NCBI GenBank assembly: GCA_947589435.1
Contig: CANQBI010000018.1
Location: forward strand, 1 to 32,486
Direction: 5' to 3'
Length of the DNA: 32,486 nucleotides
From: an uncultured Bacilli bacterium
GTDB taxonomy: Bacteria > Bacillota_I > Bacilli_A > RF39 > UBA660
In this document: in pieces, positions 28,729-32,486 of the stretch
Position numbering within the stretch: position 1 is the first letter of the stretch
Layout of the letters: every line of letters begins with the position of its first letter
Position numbers and translations under genes: made by a program
The notes under the pieces: model-generated
The model's input: only the letters and a program-made list of their open reading frames with translations
What the model was told of the DNA's origin: nothing
The model's database searches: none

Positions 28729-29337
28729 ATGTTAAATAATAAAGGAATGTCTTTAATGGAAATACTGGTAAGTATTATTTTAATAAGTGTCGTATTAGTG
28801 TTCTTATTTGAACTTTTAATTGATTTAAAAAATGAATCCAAGAATAATGATTATGCTTCAAATAACCAAATCAATAGAATGGAAATAATTTATAATTTAG
28901 AAAATGAATTAAATAAATATCGTTTAGTCGGCCTAAAAGATGAATCAACTTCGGATAATTTAGTTTTGGACTTCTATTATGATGTTGAAGGAAAAGAAGT
29001 TAAAACTACTTTAGAAACTTTAAAAGAAGATAATACTTATTTAATGCGTTACAGGGGAATTGATAATAAATTTACTTATAAAATGCAAGGAGCAGAAGTA
29101 AATCCTTGTGCATATTTCACCTCTTATATAGATGAAGATACATCTAATTATTACTTTAAATTAAATATCTTTGTTTATAGTGACCCATATCATGAAAGAA
29201 ATAATTTAGGATTTAATAATGCTTTAGATGATATTGAAATAAGTTATATGGGTAATTCTAATAATTTAAGAAAAGATGAAGAATACTTAACCGCCCATAA
29301 TTATACTAATGAGAAAGTAGGAGCCTGTTCCAATTAA
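28729..29337 (+). CDS. Pseudopilin-like protein 3
   Basis: 202 aa. Signal NNKG|MSLMEILVSIILISVVLVFLF with glutamate at +5, a standard prepilin site. The extracellular part ends in KVGACSN. AGGAGG-type ribosome site (GGAGG at 28719-28723). Its last 51 nt overlap the convergent ylbJ-like gene. Confidence 0.8.
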   Translation: MLNNKGMSLMEILVSIILISVVLVFLFELLIDLKNESKNNDYASNNQINRMEIIYNLENELNKYRLVGLKDESTSDNLVLDFYYDVEGKEVKTTLETLKEDNTYLMRYRGIDNKFTYKMQGAEVNPCAYFTSYIDEDTSNYYFKLNIFVYSDPYHERNNLGFNNALDDIEISYMGNSNNLRKDEEYLTAHNYTNEKVGACSN

Positions 29338-30216
29338 AATTTGATAAAGTCTTCCTTTAAAAAAGTTTTGGTATTTAATTTGGGTATCATTTAATATTTC
29401 TAAGATTTGGGTATGAATGGACATACCAGCAAAAGAGATAATCAAAATAGCTAATATCTCTTTTTTTAAACTAAGTAAATGGAGTAGAGGTAAACTATTT
29501 AAAGAAGTACTAATTTCTAAAATACCTTTTAAAATTATTTTCCCCATTAAAGAAAGATTTAATAAATTTTCGAAGATTGTACTGATAATTAAATAAAAAA
29601 TAATGGAACCTAAAATCATTAAAAGAGTATCCATACTTTTTTTAATCGCATTAGGAATAATAGTTAAAAGGTTATAGTTATTATTTTCATTCTCATTTAA
29701 TATTATTTTGTTATAGTTATTTTTACCTCTTACAAGTAACCCAATTAAGACATTACTTAAATAAAGGGTAATAATTATTTTTAAAGTAATAAAGTTATTA
29801 AAACTTAATCTTAGAATAGTATATAAAAATAAAGGATTAGGAAAGTAAGTATAATAAATAAGTTTATTGGCGTCCTCTAGGGTAATTTGCATGTTACTTA
29901 GCATTTCTTTTAAGATGTAAGCATTAGAGGGTGTTCCACTAAATAAAGATAGAATAAAGGCTAAAGAGGCAGAGCCAGAGGTATGAAATAGATTATTAAA
30001 ACTGGGACCAATTAATTTATTAAGTAAAGATAAAGCATTAGTCTTAATAATTATTTCATTTAAAATAAACATAATAAAAAGAGATGGAAATACTTTAGTA
30101 AGCCAAAGACTTGTCGCTTTAACGACCACGCTACCTAGTAAATAATTATATTTAAAGGCTAAAATTAAAAAGAATATAAATAAAAATATTAGCAAAACTT
30201 TTTTTAAATTATTCAT
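29287..30216 (-). CDS. ylbJ: YlbJ-like membrane protein (nucleoside-recognition/GATE domain)
   Basis: 309 aa, about eight membrane helices. Family pattern: LWLTKVFPSLFIMFILNEII, GPSFNNLFHTSGSASLAFILSLFSGTPSNAYILKEML, YTYFPNPLFLY, and late SFAGMSIHTQIL. In Bacillus YlbJ is a sporulation membrane protein of the same superfamily as SpmA/B; there it is close to ylbL, as here (divergent). No other sporulation genes are in the window, so the role is uncertain. Ribosome site GGAG 9 nt before the ATG; 3' end overlaps the pilin-like gene. Confidence 0.85.
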   Translation of the reverse strand: MNNLKKVLLIFLFIFFLILAFKYNYLLGSVVVKATSLWLTKVFPSLFIMFILNEIIIKTNALSLLNKLIGPSFNNLFHTSGSASLAFILSLFSGTPSNAYILKEMLSNMQITLEDANKLIYYTYFPNPLFLYTILRLSFNNFITLKIIITLYLSNVLIGLLVRGKNNYNKIILNENENNNYNLLTIIPNAIKKSMDTLLMILGSIIFYLIISTIFENLLNLSLMGKIILKGILEISTSLNSLPLLHLLSLKKEILAILIISFAGMSIHTQILEILNDTQIKYQNFFKGRLYQILIGTGSYFLISIIMGG

Positions 30217-30240
30217 AAAAATACTCCAAAGTGCTATAAT
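30212..30240 (+). promoter_or_regulatory. Promoter of the Lon/PDZ protease gene
   Basis: TTCATA (30212-30217), 17 bp, TATAAT (30235-30240) with an extended TGC before the -10; AGGTGAT ribosome site follows. Confidence 0.7.
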
Positions 30241-30256
30241 AGATTAGGTGATATAA

Positions 30257-31264
30257 ATGATTAATAAATTATATGAGAATATTAAGAGTTTTTTTAAAGA
30301 AAACTATAAATTTTTATTATTTTTAATTTGTTTAATTTTATTTTTAACTTATGAATTTCCTTATATAATATATAAAACTGGAGGCACGATTCCTTTAAGT
30401 GAAAGAGTCGAAGTCGAAAAGAAATACGAAGAAGAAGGAACACTTTCGATGAGTTATGTAACCGCTAGTAAAGGAACTATTCCTTTTATCTTGCTTTCTT
30501 TTGTTCTTCCAGATTGGGATTTAGTACCTTTGAGTGATGTAACTACCAGTGGTTCATATGATAATGTTATTGAAGTAGGACGGGAATATATGGATGAAGG
30601 TATTGATAATGCGATTATCTCGGCCTTTAAATTATCAAGTTATAAAATCGATATTACCAAAACCATTAATAAAGTTATATATTTGAGTGAAGAAGCAAAG
30701 ACTAACATTAAAATAGGAGATGAAATTATTAGTGTTAATGATAGAAATATTGGAAGTATTACCGAATTACAAGAATATATCAATACTTTAAAAGAAAATG
30801 ATAAAGTAAGTATTAAAGTATTAAATGATGGAAAGTCTTATGAAAGAGAAGCCACCATTTATAAAGCCGAAGATGATACTTTAAAAATAGGGATTGCTTT
30901 TCATACTACTTATGAATATAAAACCGAAATACCGGTTTCGGTTAAAATGAAAAACAGTGAATCTGGTTCTAGTGGTAGTTTTATGATGAGTTTGGCTATT
31001 TATAATGCTCTAACGGAAGAAGATATTACAAAAGGTTTAGATATTGTGGGAACAGGCTCTATTACTAGTGATGGCGTAATTGAAGAAATTGGGGGCGTTA
31101 AATACAAAATTCTAGGAGCCGAAAAAAGGCATGCCGATATCTTCTTTTGTCCTGAAGAAAACTATGAAGAAGCTAAAAAAGTAAAAGATGAACGTCATTT
31201 AAAAATTGATGTTGTAAAGGTCCATACTTTAGAAGAAGCCATTAATTATTTAAAAAATAAATAA
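30257..31264 (+). CDS. ylbL: Membrane-anchored PDZ-Lon serine protease (YlbL/SepM family)
   Basis: 335 aa. N-terminal membrane helix (about residues 17-38), PDZ domain at about 140-205 (IKIGDEIISVNDRNIGSITELQEYI), and a Lon proteolytic domain at about 225-335: SGSSGSFMMSLAIYNALTEED with the catalytic serine near 238-239, GTGSITSDGVIEEIGGVKYKILGA with the lysine near 284. The family works outside the membrane; SepM processes a pheromone and YlbL takes part in checkpoint recovery. Divergent from ylbJ. Confidence 0.92.
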   Translation: MINKLYENIKSFFKENYKFLLFLICLILFLTYEFPYIIYKTGGTIPLSERVEVEKKYEEEGTLSMSYVTASKGTIPFILLSFVLPDWDLVPLSDVTTSGSYDNVIEVGREYMDEGIDNAIISAFKLSSYKIDITKTINKVIYLSEEAKTNIKIGDEIISVNDRNIGSITELQEYINTLKENDKVSIKVLNDGKSYEREATIYKAEDDTLKIGIAFHTTYEYKTEIPVSVKMKNSESGSSGSFMMSLAIYNALTEEDITKGLDIVGTGSITSDGVIEEIGGVKYKILGAEKRHADIFFCPEENYEEAKKVKDERHLKIDVVKVHTLEEAINYLKNK

Positions 31265-31302
31265 GATATGGTAAAATAAATTAAGAATAGTAAGAGGTAT
31301 TA

Positions 31303-32094
31303 ATGAAGAAAGTATTATTTGTAATTATTCCTTTAATATTATTTATATCTTTATTTTTAGGACTAAGTAGAAATCCTAAAGTTTTTAATACCCAAAATAC
31401 TTTGGCTATTTATATTAAAGAAAATGGAGAATACATTCCTTATAAAGGTAATGATTTTAAAATAGATGGTTATCACTTAAATTATAATGATACAGTGTGT
31501 TACGATAAAGAAAATAAGGTTTTAGAAAATACGACCGATTATTTAGAAGAAACCACTACAGGGATTAGACTTAAAAGTGATATTACAATATCTTGTAAAT
31601 TATATTTTACAAATGATGATAATGTTAGTTCTAAATTCTACCTAAAAGAAGTAGGTAATAATAAATATACAAATACTCTAAAAAATAATTATTATTTAAA
31701 ATTAGAAGAAACTTTAACTTCTTATTGTCTAACAGAAGAGACAAATGAAAGTTCTTGTATTTGGCAAAATATCAATAATCAAGAAATAAATGGTAGTTAT
31801 GAATTTCAAAATAATAATTATGGTTTAAAAGAAGTATCTATTTATGTTAAAGATGCCACGGAAAATAGTATTTTATATGCCAAAGATAGTATTTATTATG
31901 ATAATATCTCCCCTTTATGTGGCGATATAACTATAAATGATTCTGCGCAAGAACTTGTAAGTGGGACGGTTACTTGTCTTGATAAGGAAAGTGGTTGTGT
32001 AAGTGATTTAATTTCTTTTAGTGATATATCTTTAAATACAGAAGTCAAAATCCAAGATTTAGCCGGGAATGAAAATAGTTGTCTAATTAAATAA
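31303..32094 (+). CDS. Secreted or anchored surface protein with Ig-like end
   Basis: 263 aa. Signal or anchor helix (about residues 2-20), then an extracellular part with paired cysteines. The C-terminal 70 residues (SPLCGDITI... VSGTVTCLDKESGC... VKIQDLAGNENSC) resemble bacterial Ig-like repeats with the 'D.aGN' motif. No sortase signal. Role unknown. Ribosome site AGAGGT. Confidence 0.7.
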   Translation: MKKVLFVIIPLILFISLFLGLSRNPKVFNTQNTLAIYIKENGEYIPYKGNDFKIDGYHLNYNDTVCYDKENKVLENTTDYLEETTTGIRLKSDITISCKLYFTNDDNVSSKFYLKEVGNNKYTNTLKNNYYLKLEETLTSYCLTEETNESSCIWQNINNQEINGSYEFQNNNYGLKEVSIYVKDATENSILYAKDSIYYDNISPLCGDITINDSAQELVSGTVTCLDKESGCVSDLISFSDISLNTEVKIQDLAGNENSCLIK

Positions 32095-32195
32095 AAATAA
32101 TTTATATTTATAATTTTTTACTTTGGTTATTTATATATTGATGGTCATATTTTAGATTTTTTGATATTCTTAAAATATGAAAGTAGTGTGATTTT

Positions 32196-32360
32196 ATGAA
32201 TAGTGGAGCTATACTTTTCTTTAGAATAGGTATTATTATTGTTTTTTTAATTTTAATGTTATTGCTTTCGACAATTATATTAGGCTTGTTCTTTTCTTTG
32301 ATTTTACATTTTATGAATAAGTTTGGTATATCTTTTAACTTTATTACATATAGAAAATAA
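32196..32360 (+). CDS. Small hydrophobic membrane protein (54 aa)
   Basis: ATG 32196 to TAA 32360. MNSGAILFFRIGIIIVFLIL begins a long hydrophobic stretch of one or two helices, ending in a short basic tail FITYRK. The ribosome site is weak. A terminator follows directly, which supports a real gene. No family recognised. Confidence 0.5.
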   Translation: MNSGAILFFRIGIIIVFLILMLLLSTIILGLFFSLILHFMNKFGISFNFITYRK

Positions 32361-32367
32361 TTTATTA

Positions 32368-32390
32368 AAAGGACTTAACAAGTCTTTTTT
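32368..32390 (+). terminator. Terminator after the 54-aa gene
   Basis: AAAGGACTT-AAC-AAGTCTTTT (one G-T), followed by TTTT. Confidence 0.75.
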
Positions 32391-32395
32391 ATTCT

Positions 32396-32423
32396 AAATA
32401 AAAAAGAGTAATGAATACTCTTT
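32396..32423 (-). terminator. Terminator of the tRNA-Glu transcript
   Basis: Minus strand AAAGAGTA-TTCAT-TACTCTTT followed by TTTTATT (plus 32403-32423). Confidence 0.8.
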
Positions 32424-32433
32424 AATTGCTTAA

Positions 32434-32486
32434 TGGTGACCCGTACGGGATTTGAACCCATGAATGCATGCGTGAAAGGCATGTGT
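32434..32486 (-). tRNA. tRNA-Glu (anticodon UUC), 5' part outside window
   Basis: Minus strand. CCA at 32436-32434, discriminator A, acceptor 3' half ACGGGTC, T-arm ATGGG-TTCAAAT-CCCGT, anticodon stem CATGC/GCATG with loop CTTTCAC, so anticodon TTC. Truncated by the window edge. Confidence 0.88.

Noticed and set aside
1-32486. Mycoplasma-type genetic code (TGA = Trp)
   Set aside because: TGA ends plsC and murF at conserved gene overlaps, and tryptophans are encoded by TGG.

Overview
The window is a chromosomal segment of a very AT-rich, low-GC Gram-positive bacterium, most likely an uncultured member of the Bacilli (Erysipelotrichia/RF39-like). The evidence is Shine-Dalgarno sites of the AGGAGG type, sigma-A promoters, an alanine T-box, the ylbJ/ylbL pair, recD2, and SipW-type signal peptides ending in a WAY motif. 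TGA is used as a stop (plsC, murF), so the code is the standard one and not the Mycoplasma code.

Layout. 1-4.9 kb: 3' end of topA, a helical-repeat protein, then two membrane-anchored extracellular proteins, frr and a small membrane protein. 4.9-6.6 kb: two paralogous SipW/TasA-like secreted proteins, each behind a promoter whose -35 sits inside a palindrome; the first promoter-operator is perfectly duplicated. 6.6-7.95 kb: an AbiF-family HEPN gene with a non-AUG start, a leader terminator, and two tandem promoter-driven ncRNAs behind it. 8-15.9 kb: envelope biosynthesis (plsC, murF, ddl, a phosphodiester glycosidase, a GT2-GtrA fusion, PAP2, and a TroA-fold lipoprotein without any histidine).

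16-21.2 kb is an accessory stretch between a tRNA-Ser(GCU) gene and recD2. On the minus strand lies a PemK/MazF-like toxin gene followed by two ncRNAs, one with five hairpins and one made of three 60-nt tandem repeats. Then come a Cro/C1 regulator, a two-gene surface-protein operon with a C-terminal variable-looking domain, an untranslated adenine-rich cassette homologous to that domain (diversity-generating-retroelement template-like, or a silent cassette), and a 196-aa possible BECR-type nuclease. Three paralogous promoter-driven hairpin RNAs converge on the 3' end of that last gene.

21.2-32.5 kb is housekeeping again: recD2, a frame-broken small membrane protein, an AI-2E family transporter, a T-box controlling a P-loop kinase and a short alaS, three pseudopilin-like genes, ylbJ and the ylbL-type Lon/PDZ protease, surface proteins, and a truncated tRNA-Glu on the minus strand.

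The main result is that three unrelated candidate RNase/toxin genes lie within about 14 kb, and each sits beside two or three short structured ncRNAs with their own consensus promoters and terminators. The copies show compensatory base changes. This looks like a cluster of RNA-antitoxin (type III-like) or RNA-controlled defence modules. The AbiF module matches a recently proposed class; the other two I do not recognise. The toxin-RNA pairing is inferred from structure and position only.
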